Position numbers and translations under genes: made by a program. This document shows, piece after piece, positions 52,269 through 64,000 of a stretch of DNA of 64,000 bases. Position 1 is the first letter of the stretch, and each line of letters opens with the position of its first letter. This DNA is from Symsagittifera roscoffensis. Taxonomy: Eukaryota > Xenacoelomorpha > Acoela > Convolutidae. The notes under the pieces are model-generated. The model was not told where the DNA came from. It saw only the letters and a program-made list of their open reading frames with translations, and did no database searches. Location of the stretch: positions 14,948,019-15,012,018 of the forward strand of contig NC_087065.1 of the NCBI RefSeq assembly GCF_963678635.1, read 5' to 3'.

Positions 52269-54761
52269 CAGTTGGGAAAATAGGGAACAAGAATCATTAT
52301 TACGTTTTGTAGTTAAAATCTGTTGGGCGGTTGTGACTCGTTTGTTGTGCGTTGTGTGAAAAGTGAACTATACCAGCACGTAAAACGTTAACGAATTTGA
52401 TTTTATCGACAACGGTTCAATTCAAAAAAATGAAAAACCAACAATAAGTTTTTTGAACCTTTCTCAAAACTTTATTCTTGAAATCCACTTAGAAGTAAAG
52501 TTATTAGGATTCTCCTTCCCAAAATCAATTAAATTAATACGACCAACTAGATATCTTCTGTTCAATTTGGAATGATTTTGTTGTGCAGAATAAGTCGCCA
52601 CCCATGAATAATTTGCATTACGCTCTCAGCATTATGAATAAACTCTTCAAAGTGCGCTTAATTTAGTCCAGAACATGGAACATTTAGCAATTTTCAAACC
52701 CCCAATTTTATTGTTATATACACTATTGCGACCATATTTTGATTTTTCTAGACTGTCACGACCAAAACTGAGTTTCAACCAATCGTCGCGACTGCAGTTT
52801 GATGTTTCTAGACTTTGCAAATCGAGCGCGACCCAGGAATTATATCATTGCACTTTTATTATCACACTTAATTCAACTTCAGGTCATCGCGAATTTTTTT
52901 CAGACTTACTTATTTATTAATTTCAATGCGTAAGCAGCTACTTATCCCAACCCAGGAAAACTGATCGAAATTAGAACAGTGTTTTCTTCGCACAATTTTT
53001 TTTCATCGAAAATTTTTCAGACAAGTTAAAAACTAGTGACAAAAACTGGAACTTATATTGATCAGAACTGTTTTGCTTTGTTTCTTTAAGAAAATGTTAG
53101 AAAGTTTGTAGGAATGACTGGAGGGTTTTCTAAATTTACAATATGTAAAGGTGATCATCACATTTTTTGGATAGTAAGCTGATATCTTTGTGTTGTTGTG
53201 CCGTAAAGTTCTACTTGGGTTCTGAAAACTCAAGGCTTTTTTCAGGTATCAATTACACTCACTTTAATTTGTCGGAGTTTTGAGAGTCTTCTGAGTGTAT
53301 AATTCTGTAGTAATCGATACTTTTCTTCTTCTATCTACAAGCTCAGAGAAAACCCTACAGGGTCTTTGATTGAGAACCAGCACTGATCAGCATTAAATGA
53401 TAAAATTTCTAGCTGTGTTGACTAATATTCTGATTAATAAAACGAAGCTGCCTAAAAATTGCAAATGAAAAACTTTAAGCGTTTCAGCAGACCGTTTTTT
53501 AGCAGACCGGTCTTTTGGCAGACCCAAAGAAATAAAAAGTCAAATCATAAAGCTAAACAGCGCCTGAATCGTTGTTTTCCGATAATTTTGATAAAAATGA
53601 CGCAATAATTGTGATCGAAATGCTAACTAACCTTTTTTGATCAGAATTTTTATTACCCTCTACAAACCAGTGATGTATTAAGCTCAGATTTAAAAACATA
53701 TTTACCTTTGATCCTTTTATTGAAAAATTATAGGGTTTGAAAAATTGCCAATTTTGTGCTTTTAATGAGTAAGAGTCTACTGAATCCGCTCGTAAATCTT
53801 TTCGCATTGAATTGAGGTGAGATATTTGATGTTTAATACTTTACTAAGCGAGTTTAACAAGAATAGTTGTCATACAATAGTCATATCTGGGAAAGGCTTA
53901 TCATACAATTTTGTACAATTCCATGTGTAGAAAAATTGCAAGAAAACTCTACGCTAAGCATTTTCTCATATATGAAAAGCTTTTTTCCATAAATCAAAAA
54001 ATTATTTTTTGTCGCCGAATAGTTTCCTAAGTTTTTGTGTTTTGTATGTAAAAGAATAACCACGGATTCTTTTACACAAAAACAAGAAATCCCCCTGGTT
54101 GAAGGAAGATATCTCACAGATACTCGGCACTTGATTAAAAATTTTACGAGAGTACATAGTTCTCTTTATCAATAAAAATCTTGAACTTTTGCACATGATT
54201 AGAAAATTTTCAGTCAGCTTTTTCAATGGTCGAGAATTGTGGCCCGAATTTTTGACAACTCTTACCATAAAAAAAAAACTTTTAAAAAATTTAAGTTTGG
54301 TTCTTTTAAATGTTTTAGTCATTTTCGTTTCTTTTGCATAAAAAACTCAGTCTGTCTGGACTGCGTTATAGACAAAAAAAATTTGCCTGTATTTTTTCTG
54401 AAAATGCTTATTTTAACGTGAAAGAGATCTTACGAATAAATTTCGAAAAAAAAGCAATCTTTCGAAAAATGGATGTTGTACTTTGGGAATTGCTTTGTTG
54501 CAATGTAAGAGTTGCTTGTCGTACAGTTTTTTTGTTCGGAAATTGTGTCATAGAAGTTTTTTCCATGCAATCCGTGTATGAAATTGCATGATACGCTTTT
54601 TTTGTAATTTTTTTTTGAAATAAATCATTTATCAATTTTTTTTCAATTGTTGTTTTCAAAAATACATGTTGCAAAGACATTGAAGGGCATTTGGATACGA
54701 GCAGTCTTGTTAATGTTCTTTTTTCTAAAGCTAATTTTGCTGATAACGCGTGAAATAGTTG
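52269..54761. other. No feature recognised
   Basis: AT-rich sequence, no supported gene. Short ORFs near 53.9-54.7 kb on both strands overlap each other and have low-complexity composition. Confidence 0.5.
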
Positions 54762-54828
54762 TCCTAATTAGAAAAGCTCAATCCCAATTTGAAAAGCTCA
54801 ATCCTAATTAGAAAAGCTCAATCCAAAG
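54762..54828. repeat. 20-bp tandem repeat
   Basis: Three full units and one partial unit of TCCTAATTAGAAAAGCTCAA, the second with two changes. Confidence 0.9.
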
Positions 54829-55523
54829 CAAATCCCACGCCTGTCATTCAAGTATGCGTCAGTTGTTTTACACTAGTCTGCTAAAAGACCAAGTTTTTAC
54901 TACTGATGCCGGAAAAAGTCTGTTTAACAATTAAATCAACACGCAAAAGTATTCAACGCGCGTTTTGTTGTAATATGCACTTGTTTACGTGTAATCATTC
55001 AGTTCAACACGGCAAGTTGAAAAACTGAGTGCTCGCATCTCGAATGAATCATATCTGACTACTAGTTTTGCTGACTTGCATAAGGCAAGCGAGATATGCA
55101 CGGCTCTGCGGAAGATCTGGTCGAGTCCTGCTATCGTTATATAGCTACCCGCAATTAAAAAAAGTGAAAACAATTCGATTATAGAGGTTTTTCGTGGTCT
55201 AAAAAGTCGTAAATATAATGGACTCCCATGTTAAGTTCAGACAACAAATTGAATTAAAGATGGATTTAAATCTATTTTATCTCGCCAAAACAAAATGCAT
55301 TATAATTCTTTTGGAATCCATTATAATGGGTTTTATAATAAGTACAAAATCACATAAAAATGGATTTTTTTTCCACTTTTTTTTTGTTTCACTCGTCGTG
55401 CAAAATTTTGCAAAAATTTCTGCATTTTTCAAGTGAGTTATACGGAAACTTTGCAAAGCGATTGTACGGCCTAATCCATTTCTAAGCCTAAACTCAATTT
55501 GCAAAAAGATTCCGTTAAATTCT

Positions 55524-55870
55524 CCCCCCCATAACGTTTGCCCTTTTGCTACCCTCAATCCCCCTAATGTTTGCCCCTTTGCTCCCCTCCCCCCACTCAA
55601 CCCCCCCCCCCCCCACCTAAATAACCCCATCCCACCTGAACAACCCTACCACCTGAACATCCCCCGAACTGAACCCACCTGCCTCCACCACCTGAACACC
55701 CCCCCCCCCCCCCCCCTGAGCACCCCCATCTGAGCACCCCCTCCCCCCCCCTGAGCACGTCTCCCCCCACCTGAGCACCCACCCCCAAATGAACCCACCA
55801 CCCCTCCCCCACCTGAACCCACTCCATCCTCCAACTGAACAACACCCCCCCGCACCTGAACCCCGGGGGT
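55524..55870. repeat. C-rich tract with CACCTGAAC/CTGAGCACC units
   Basis: About 350 bp of very C-rich plus strand with repeated CCCACCTGAACCC and CCCCTGAGCACCC units separated by C-runs up to about 18 long. The minus strand is correspondingly G-rich and could form G-quadruplexes. The open minus-strand frames here are Gly-rich translations of the repeat. Confidence 0.85.
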
Positions 55871-56450
55871 GGCTGTTGTAAATGGGCAAACCTCCAAGTT
55901 TACCGCCTCCCCCAATATTTCTAATAAATTAGCAAAATTGTTGAAAGAACAAAATTCAGTTTTTGAGTAACATAAAAGGTAACAAAATTATCAAAAATAG
56001 GCCGAAAAATTAAATTGAACAACAAGTAACTAACGTAACCAACTTTAGTTTAAGATGTAGAAAAGATTTTATGTGTGTTGAAATTCGTTATCTCAGTAGA
56101 GTGGAAAAAAATTGATGATAATTTAGTTTCATTGTCCAGTGTCCACATAAGCGAAAAAAAATTGATTATAATGGATGAAAAAAGGATCTTGTTGCCACGA
56201 AAAATAGTAATATTAAAATCTGTTCTTAGTTGATTATGATCGATTTGTTTTCCTTTTTTTGGACACTGACAAGGAAACTCAAATAGATTTTTACTCACGG
56301 AACTTCAATGCGGGTAGATCTGTTAAATCGCTGAAATGATGTCTGAAAAGAAACAAAAGTGTATTAATGCCAAAGAAAATTATAAAGATCATGAACAACA
56401 AATTCAAAACTGAAAAATTCGGGCTCGGTTTTGGGTTTCAGACATATATG

Positions 56451-56717
56451 CAGTAGCGGATTTAGGGGGGCGCGGTGGATTCGACTACCTGCGGACCCAG
56501 AGGGTCCCCCTTTGTACTATTTTGAGATATCCATATTTGGTGACGTACTCTAAATCTTTTCTAAAGGCGCCATCGGTGCCAATCTTTACTAATTTTGAGG
56601 GAGGGGGGGTCGCCTTTTTCAAAAAATTTGCCAGCGGCGCAGAAAATATGGTCAACTCGGATTTTTCAAAGGGTTTGGTAGCGCTCAGAAAAACAATTTG
56701 GTCGACCTAAAAAAGTG
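56451..56717. mobile_element. MITE copy in the left arm, right end missing
   Basis: It begins CAGTAGCGGATTTAGG after CATATATG (56443-56450) and matches the element at 59677-60011 read in reverse. The similarity stops at about 56,717, before the far terminal repeat, so this copy is truncated. It has the same flank as the other copy and arose by duplication, not by a separate insertion. Confidence 0.8.
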
Positions 56718-57989
56718 AGGCGAAACATTTCTCTACCACAGATTTGAGAATGTTTCGCAATGGTATGCAGCTAGGGTTTAGGACTTAGGGACATGCAGTG
56801 GTCTTTTGTGTCTCTGCTTTGTTGTTCCTTAGGCATTTTCTTTAAATATAAAACTGAGGAAATTCAAACACTTTTTCAAAAAATCATCTTTTTTACGGCA
56901 TTTTGAATACTTTTATATGAGAATGGCGTCTTCTCAAATTGAACATTTGCTCCTCATATAAATCGTATAGTTGATTACAGCATAAATATCGGTAAAAGAG
57001 CAGCAAACTCAGCAGTTCGTCGTTAAAATTACACTAAGCTGCGGATACGCGACTAACGACCATTACGAGACCAAAAAATGCAGTCTCTACCGGGTTTTCT
57101 AATGTCGGACAAAAGCAGCACATAATGCATTTCATTGTTCTTTGATGAATTTCAGGTCTGAAGGAATTTTTTGTACCAATTCATTGCAGGCTTCACATCT
57201 AAAATTCTTACGCTTCACGATTCTTAGTTTGATAAACACTGTGATTTTTCAATATTGTAATGCTTTTTTTGTAAATCAGTGCAGATATAGGTCGATATAA
57301 GTTTTGGACCCCAAAATATTTTTACGTTACTATTCCGTAAAAAATTATATTAAGCGAAGAAAAAACGCACCATCAGATAGGAAATTTTTTAAGGTGCAGG
57401 GTGTTAGAACATTATGATGACATGGCATTTAGAAGACAAATGAGCGTTGAAACAATTAAAAGGAACTCTTCAAAATTTAGTGTCTTATATATCTCAGAAA
57501 CTGAATTGGAGATCAAAAACGGTAATCATATGGTTTGGATATCCAATTGCAGTCGCATCAGAAAACACTTTCAGCTGTCTCTTTTTTACTGGACGCTTTT
57601 CTGTAGATACCGCTTGAGCTACAGTAACAAAATGCTAAGCAATATAGATCTGAGAAAATATCGCATTTTTTACGTTCATTATTTTTGTTTTTGCTGACGC
57701 CAAATATGGCTTGAAGATTTATCTCTACACGTAAGGGACTTCACGTAATGGACAGCAATCTCTACACGTAATGAACAGCAATTGTTTGATCTTCGTTGCT
57801 TATTCGCTTAACATTAAGGGCAAGGGCACTTTTTTATGCAAAATAGATAAGAGAAGACTACATCAGAAGCTATTTAATAAATTAATATTGAAAGGATTTT
57901 TTTTGTGATTTAACTACACCAAACCAAATCAAAAACAGTCTTCGTAATGCGAGGAATAAATATAACACTTTTTGATTTTTAGATAATAT

Positions 57990-59070
57990 ATTGTTTCGAC
58001 TTTCGATACGAAAGTAACGGCATATTTGTAATCGGGGTGAGTTTTTTTTCTTCAGACAAATTTCAATTTTTAATTAGCCATTTTTGACGGAACTTTTTTG
58101 TATCATTCAAAAGGTATTGTTGTCCTGGGCTCAAATTTGAAAAGATATTTCACCTGTGATCATTTTTCTTAAAACTATGGGGATTTAAAAATTGCCATTT
58201 TGGCCATTTTGTGACTATTAACGCGCGATATAATTTGCGCTATTAACGCGTAAGCGGATATTTAATCCGTATTTAGAAATTGTTCCAAATTAGTCGAAAG
58301 AAGCTCATTTGCCATTATTCATGTGTTACTAAGAGCGAAATTTATCAATTTGTAATCTATATGGCGTGTGGGGGAAACTTTTTCAAAAAAATTTCAAAAT
58401 TTCGTTTTGTTTTATTTCATTTAGTTTTTAAAGTTATTACTGCTCCATAAACGTTAAAAGGCAGTCGAAACCTTCAAGGCTTCGCCCTGATACAAGCAGT
58501 CTGGTTAATTTAATAAATCATAGGAACAATATTTATCAGACTGCTCGTATCAGGGCAAAACCCTGTATGTTCCGACTGCCTTTTAAGTACTAGGGAGCAG
58601 TAATAACGTAAAAAAATTAAGAAAAATAAAATAGAAATTTCTTTTTAAATTGAGACTTTTTGTGAAAATAATCCCCCTCACACCATAAAAAGAGCAAAGT
58701 GATAAATTTCGCTCCTAGTAACAAATCAGTTATGGCAAATAAGCTTCTTGCAACCAATTTGGAACGATTTCAATGACGGTTTAAATCTCCACTTACGAGT
58801 TAATAGCGCGAAATATATCGGACGTTAATTGTTCCAAATTGACCAAAATGGCAATCTTTAAACTCCCATACATTTTCGAAAAATGATCAAAGGTGAAAAG
58901 TTTTTTCAAATTAAAGCTCAGTACAACTATACCTTTCGAATGATTTTTAAAAAAAGTCCGTCAAAAATGGCTATTTAACAAACCGAAATTTGTCTGAAGT
59001 AAAAAAAACCCAGCCCGAGCACAAACATTCCGTTACTTTCGTTTCCAAAGACGGAACAACAATTTATTTA
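57990..59070. repeat. Palindrome of about 1.08 kb
   Basis: Two arms of about 520 bp (57,990-58,510 and 58,535-59,070) are inverted copies with visible divergence, separated by about 25 bp. CGAAAGTAACGG is near the left border and CCGTTACTTTCG near the right. No target duplication is clear. It may be a foldback-type or long-TIR MITE. No protein is encoded. Confidence 0.8.
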
Positions 59071-59676
59071 GTTGATAAAGTTTTAGGCAAATAACAAAAA
59101 AACTACTTTCACAGAAAGCAATCACGAAAAAAATTAAAAATCATCACCTCCTTGACCCCCTTCCGCCCCACAAACTGCGAGTAGTTACAAGCAAAAAGAA
59201 AAACAGAAAAAAATTCATACACTACCTTGGTAAAAAGGTCGCAACGGTATAATTTGTTTTGAAATCTCATCGTTAAGTTTTCTGTGAAATCCCAGCAAAC
59301 GCCATTTCCCAGCAATGGTTTTTTTGTGTTATTTTCATATACATGCACAACTGACTCATGTATTAGACGAATTTTCTCATGATTTCTCAGAAAAGTTTTA
59401 GAAGAAAAAAAGGAGCTAAGCTTGCTCAAAAATCAGCTAAAATGTAATTCTTGCATTTAACACAGGTGTCTATGGAGGCAATCAAACTTGCAACGATTAC
59501 ATTTTTACTTACCTGAAAACCAAACGAAGAGTTCTGAAAATTGGCCACCATGGTTTAAAAAATAGTCGCAAATGTCTAAAAAGAAGTCACGAAATTCAGC
59601 ATTTCAGTATAAAAAGTCTTCAAATAAATGGTGATATTTCAAAAATTTCAGTTCGCGACTGTCTAAACCATATATG

Positions 59677-60011
59677 CAGGCGCGCATCTAAGATTTTCGC
59701 GAGGGGGGGGGGGGGGGTTTTCAAAATCATTTGAAATTTTTATCGACTTTTTTTAGGTCGACCAAATTGTTTTCTGAGCGCTACCAAACCCTTTAAAAAA
59801 CCCGAGTTGACCATATTTTCTGCGCCGCTGGCAAATTTTTTGAAAAAGGCGACCACCCCTCCCTCAAAATTAGTATAGATTGGCACCGATGGCGCCTTTA
59901 GAAAAGTTTTAGAGTTCGTCACCAAATATGGATATCTCAAAATAGTACAAAGGGGGACCCTTTGGGTCCGCAGGTAGTCGAATCCACCGCGCCCCCCTAA
60001 ATCCGCTTCTG
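59677..60011. mobile_element. MITE (hAT-like), complete, with 8-bp target duplication
   Basis: This 335-bp relative of the element at 38403-38837 is flanked by CATATATG at 59669-59676 and 60012-60019. One end is CAGGCGCGCATCTAAG, the other (reverse) CAGAAGCGGATTTAGG, so the terminal repeats have diverged. It carries a run of G near its left end. Confidence 0.85.
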
Positions 60012-60279
60012 CATATATGTCTGAAACCCAAAACCGAGCCCGAATTTTTCAGTTTTGAATTTGTTGTTCATGATCTTTATAATTTTTTTCGGCATTATTA
60101 CACTTTTGTTTCTTTTCAGACATCATTTCAGCGATTTAGCAGATCTACCCGCATTGGAGTTCCATGAGTAAAAATCCATTCGAGCGTGTATTTTTGCTAC
60201 TTGAAATGTTGTGCATGTATCTTCGGGAAACCAAACAATTGTTGCTTGGGTTCTTGTTGTAGGGTCACAATAACCTTGA

Positions 60280-62244
60280 TCAGTTTTTGCAAGACAATCG
60301 AATTCCTTGATATATTATGGTGTTATCAGTTAAATCTTGTGTGAGTTGTATTTTTTCAAGTTGTATTTTCCAATCAAAAAACATTATTTGTTGATATCCA
60401 TTATTTTTTGTGTCTGCTTTGCAGTTTGAAGGATTATTTATTCCAATGTGTGGTATCCAGTGTTTATCGTGTATATCATAAGTTAATCGTCCATGTGCGC
60501 CATTATATGGGTATTTTTCGTCTAATTTAACATGTCCTTGATATCGTTCAAGCTCTGCTTGATGTACAGAATCAGCAGCAAAGACTTGAAAATTTACTAT
60601 TTCCATTGGAAGCTTGTGAACAAGGTACTTTCTTTTCGGAAAATGTTGCTGTAAACTTATATCCTGTGACTGTTGTTGCTCGGGCTCTTGAATACAATGT
60701 TGCTATTACATTTGTAATTTCTATAGCTTGTGGTTCTGTTTCGCATTGTGATACTTGATTTATTGCATATTTGTGTAGTGTTTTTTGTTCGTTTTCTTCA
60801 CAATCATAGTGTGTTACTAATAAATCCTGAGGTCCTGTGCGAGGAGATGGATTTGTGTTTTGGTCGGAAAATATTAGAAAAAGAATGTGTTGAAATGTTA
60901 ATGTTTTTAGAATATTTAATGTGTATGATAATCCGGAGTATGGGTTTTAAAATGCTATGTATCCAATTGGGTTTTTTGTATAACTATCGTATTTATATTT
61001 TACTTCAGTTGTTATAAATGGTGGTGGTAGCGATTGAGCTGTTATATTTGGTGGACTTAATGGATAGGGGTGTTCTACATTATTAGTAAGTTTGACTGTT
61101 ATTTCAAACTTTAATTGAAGACTGTTTTGTTTGAGTATTTGAATATTATGCTGTCGAATATCTTCGTGGATATTTTGTCTATATTGCAATCTAGTGAGTG
61201 CCCAACTGTGGAGTCGGTGGCTCTCGTGATGTTGTTTGAATAATGGTGGAGGTGCTACGACTGTGTTCCAATCTAATCGTAGGAGTTATTTCGTTGATTG
61301 TTCTCTGTATCGAGCGTCGAGGTAATTTGGGAAATTTAAAGGGAAAAATGTCGGTGAGATTTGACTTAATGATGGTGTTGACGGGAGTGATAATGTTGCT
61401 GGTAACGATGATAGCGTTTTATCAGAAGAAATATCTATTGGTTCATATACTATGTTCGGTTCTCCTTGTGAGTAAGATTGTGTTGTCCAATATGGTGGTC
61501 GTTCGGTGGTGTTGGGGGGGGGGGGGTTTAAAAGGATTTTCACGGATTTGTTGCGATGTAGGGGTTGAACTTAGGTATTCGGAGGGTATACTTGAAGTGC
61601 TATGTTGTGAAAGGAGTGTAGGAGTTTCTGGTAGTGTACTGCTTGAGGTTTCTGAAGTAGTTGGTGTTGGTGATTGGGGTATACTAAAATGAACTCTGGG
61701 GGTTTGAAAATTTCTATTTCTTCTTGGATGTATAGTTTGTCTATTTATTTCAACTGTATTTTGATTTTGACTTATATGTCTTATTCAATTTAAGTATTGT
61801 GGTAATGTGGGGTACAAATTATATGTTGATTCACTTAGGGATGCTTGTCGCTGAACTGGTTCTAGTGGTTCGGATAAGCGGGCGTGTCGTTCTTCGAAAG
61901 TGTGCGGGTTATCTTGAAAAGAAAATCGTGTGGATGTTTGCGGGTTTTGGGTAGTTGTAGGTATGATTAGGTTTTCTTGGGAAGATGTCGGTGAAGAATA
62001 TTTTGGTGGTGTTTGGTTAGCAATTTGGAAATGTGTTCGATTAATCTGTTTCTTAGTGGGAAGATTTATGTTTATTGTAATTTTCTTCGATGAAAAGAAT
62101 TAAAATGATTATTGCTAAGGCGAATAATCTGACTATTGCCTTTTTTACACATTTGCACATTGTCATGATTAGGGATGATAAAAATGTGATGAAAATTACG
62201 AATAGTAAAAAAATATCTGTTCTTCTAAAAATTGTTCGTATCAT
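60280..62244 (-). pseudogene. Degenerate env-like region of a third LTR element
   Basis: Downstream of the integrase, where env lies in many LTR elements, the minus strand has short open segments in changing frames. The one at 62053-62244 has two hydrophobic stretches. Those around 61286-62050 are Pro/Ser/Thr-rich, and 60947-61189 is Asn-rich. The frame near 60,610-60,870 contains a YDC motif with later cysteines, which suggests the ectodomain of a glycoprotein. The segment 60280-60606 reads as a soluble beta-rich protein. At least three frame breaks or stops interrupt the region, and it ends abruptly near 60,200 at the inverted duplication, so no functional product is possible. The env assignment rests on position and composition and is tentative. 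Confidence 0.45.
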
Positions 62245-62829
62245 TTAAATAGACTTTGAATTATCGTACCTGTGAATGTGGTCAAAGATTTGGGAAAGTT
62301 GGAGATATATTTCAAACAGGGAGTAGAAAATTAAAAAAATTTTGCAAAAAATTATTAAAATGACTGTTAGGGCTTAAAAGTTTCAATAAAAAATATTAAC
62401 AAAAGTTTAAATTGAATGAAAAATTTTATGAAAAGTTTTATGATTGTATTTTTTGAAGATATTGAAGGTGACGGATTTGAGTGAATCTTACTGGCTGAAT
62501 TTGAACTAGAATTGTTGCGTATGTTTCAGCATGTTATCTTGAAAATGTGAAAGTTCAAAATGATTTAGAGGTGTACTAATGATTAACTTTAAAATTAAAG
62601 TTGTTTTTGAAATTCAATTTTCTTTAGTATTTTAGATTGTGGGATGAATGTTTTATAATTTTTACGTGATTGATTTCTAAGTCGTGATGATTCTCTGTGT
62701 TCTAATTTTTCTATTTGTTCTTGTGGTAAGATTTTTTCTATCATTTTCCTGTTTTTTCTTTCTTTTTGAGATATTTTTGGGTCTGATGTTTTTGTGTTTT
62801 GTTTTTGATTTTGTTTGTGATGAATGTCG
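62245..62829. other. Spacer between integrase and the env-like region
   Basis: AT-rich, no supported gene. It would correspond to the pol-env junction of the third element. Confidence 0.4.
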
Positions 62830-64000
62830 TCATGTACATTTGTTTCTTGTTCTGTATGTGTATTCTTTTGAATAACTTTTAAACCTGTAAAAATATAATT
62901 GAGTTAGTTCGCGTAATGCGTATTCTTTCGGGTAGTAAGGTAATAAATTGTTACGATATTGAATAATTTCTTTTTTGGTTGAATCTGTGAGTTTGTATGT
63001 TACTTCAGTGGCGTTGGCAATGTTTTGGTATGGTCGTTTTCGAAGTGGTTGTAATTTTTTGGAGATTCTTTTTTGTGTATTAGGTATTAAAACAAATGTT
63101 CCAATTTTTAAATCTGTGGCTGGCATAAAACGTGAATTAATTTGGCTGTTAATGTTATGCCTTTGTAACAATTTCTCTGTTACTTTTTGATAGATTTCAT
63201 TATGCTTTTTATCTCTATTTAAAATCCATTCGGTATGTGTGCCGGAGGCTAGTTTGAGAATCTGTGGGTGATGAAAATGATCTTCATCATGTGTCTGTAA
63301 TGGTAGATTATAGCATATTGAATCTTTATTTGGTTTGCAATGACCTTGTGCATTTTTGTGAGCCTTTGCTGTGAACATAATTGGTTTTCTTGGTTTTTGA
63401 TTAAAACGCATTTCATATGGTGACATTCCGTTATGGTGACAAGTTGTCGTTATTTGTGAATTGTATGATAAGGGAAATAATTTTACATCTGCTGACCATT
63501 CTGTGTATCGTGTATCATTTCCATTAATGATACATCTAAGATACTCTTGTAAAGAACGGTTCATACCTTCGACTAATCCGTTTGTCCAAGGGCATGAGAT
63601 GTACGTGGTTTATGTTCAATGATGTATAAGTGGCATAGTGTGATTATTTCATTATTAATAAATTCTGTACCGTTGTCTGTAACTAGATTTCGGGTAATCC
63701 TGATTTAGCTATCCAGTGTTCGTTAAGTGTTGTGGAGGCATAATAAGCATTACAATGTGGTACTGGGTTAAGTGCTACATAGTCCGTGAATGCATCAACA
63801 ATGACCAAAAACTAATAATTTCCTGCGGAGGATGGTGAAATTGGTCCTTTTGTGTCGAATGAAATTCTATGGTTGAAATATAAACGTCTTTTAAAATCTT
63901 GTTTCTGTGCTATTTATTTTTGATTTGGATAAGGTTTGTTCAATTGACATATTATACAACCATTGCATAATACTTTTATCCAAATTGGGGCATTTGGAAA
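62830..64000 (-). pseudogene. Third LTR element: integrase, interrupted, right end outside window
   Basis: The open part 62830-63564 is the carboxy-terminal half of a Ty3/gypsy-type integrase: an NRSLQEY segment just after the catalytic Glu, a KIGTFVLIPN strand, and an RNNLLPYYPKEYALREL end. To the right, in other frames, lie the zinc-site pair CNGCIIC, the first Asp region, the TDNGTEF motif and the catalytic Glu in GLVEGMN. At least two stops (TAG at about 63,810 and others) and a frameshift near 63,690 interrupt it. The sequence differs clearly from elements 1 and 2, so it is a third family. Confidence 0.8.

Larger units (their letters stand above)
56282..60182. repeat. Large inverted duplication with a nested palindrome
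   Basis: The arms 56282-56717 and 59745-60182 are inverted copies of each other and include flanking DNA plus a MITE copy in each arm. The 3-kb interior contains its own palindrome at about 57,990-59,070, whose centre (58,525) differs from that of the outer arms (about 58,230). Confidence 0.85.

Noticed and set aside
55597-55915. Three overlapping Gly-rich minus-strand frames
   Set aside because: They are translations of the C-rich tract in all three frames.

Overview
The window looks like a transposon-dominated stretch of an AT-rich animal (invertebrate) nuclear genome. It holds no recognisable host gene, rRNA or tRNA. What can be recognised is retroelement coding sequence, terminal and tandem repeats, and short inverted-repeat DNA elements. 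Two or more Ty3/gypsy-type families, a Penelope-like element with a GIY-YIG endonuclease, and a MITE with 8-bp target duplications together suggest an invertebrate. The phylum cannot be read from the sequence.

Region 1 (about 1-14,600, minus strand) is a large and mostly intact Ty3/gypsy-type element that runs off the left edge. From 14,583 to 4,978 one reading frame of 3,202 codons encodes gag, protease, RT, RNase H and integrase. It is broken only by one TAA and two TAG codons around the gag/pol junction. Pol ends in a macro-domain-like module after the integrase. Downstream, in the position env occupies in other elements, lie a short frame-shifted ORF, a 983-codon ORF with a complete SGNH/GDSL hydrolase tetrad and a possible second SGNH-like half, and a further ORF of at least 507 codons that overlaps its end and stays open to the left edge. 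This non-canonical gene set is the most unusual content of the window.

Region 2 (14,600-19,270) is non-coding. It carries many copies of a CCCYTCCGGATTG-like motif, then a minisatellite of about 135 bp per unit. Region 3 (19,270-23,560, minus) is a decayed Penelope-like element. A PHD-type zinc finger is inserted in its RT, and a truncated second copy lies head-to-tail behind it. Region 4 (23,560-28,780) is non-coding except for a minisatellite at about 25.4-26.0 kb.

Region 5 (28,780-35,958, minus) is a second, different Ty3/gypsy-type element with both LTR copies. Its 5' LTR is shortened and its pol is frameshifted. A relic of the same family lies at 46.46-49.2 kb. Region 6 (35,959-60,180) is mostly non-coding and rich in diverged direct duplications. 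It also holds a MITE with perfect target duplications at 38.4 kb, a C-rich tract at 55.5 kb, and a nested inverted structure at 56.3-60.2 kb that contains two more MITE copies and a palindrome of about 1.1 kb. Region 7 (60,200 to the right edge, minus) is the 3' part of a third LTR-element family. It has a broken integrase followed by a degenerate env-like region.

Element 1 could in principle supply its own Gag, Pol and accessory proteins. Elements 2 and 3, the relic and the Penelope copies carry frameshifts or stops and look dead.
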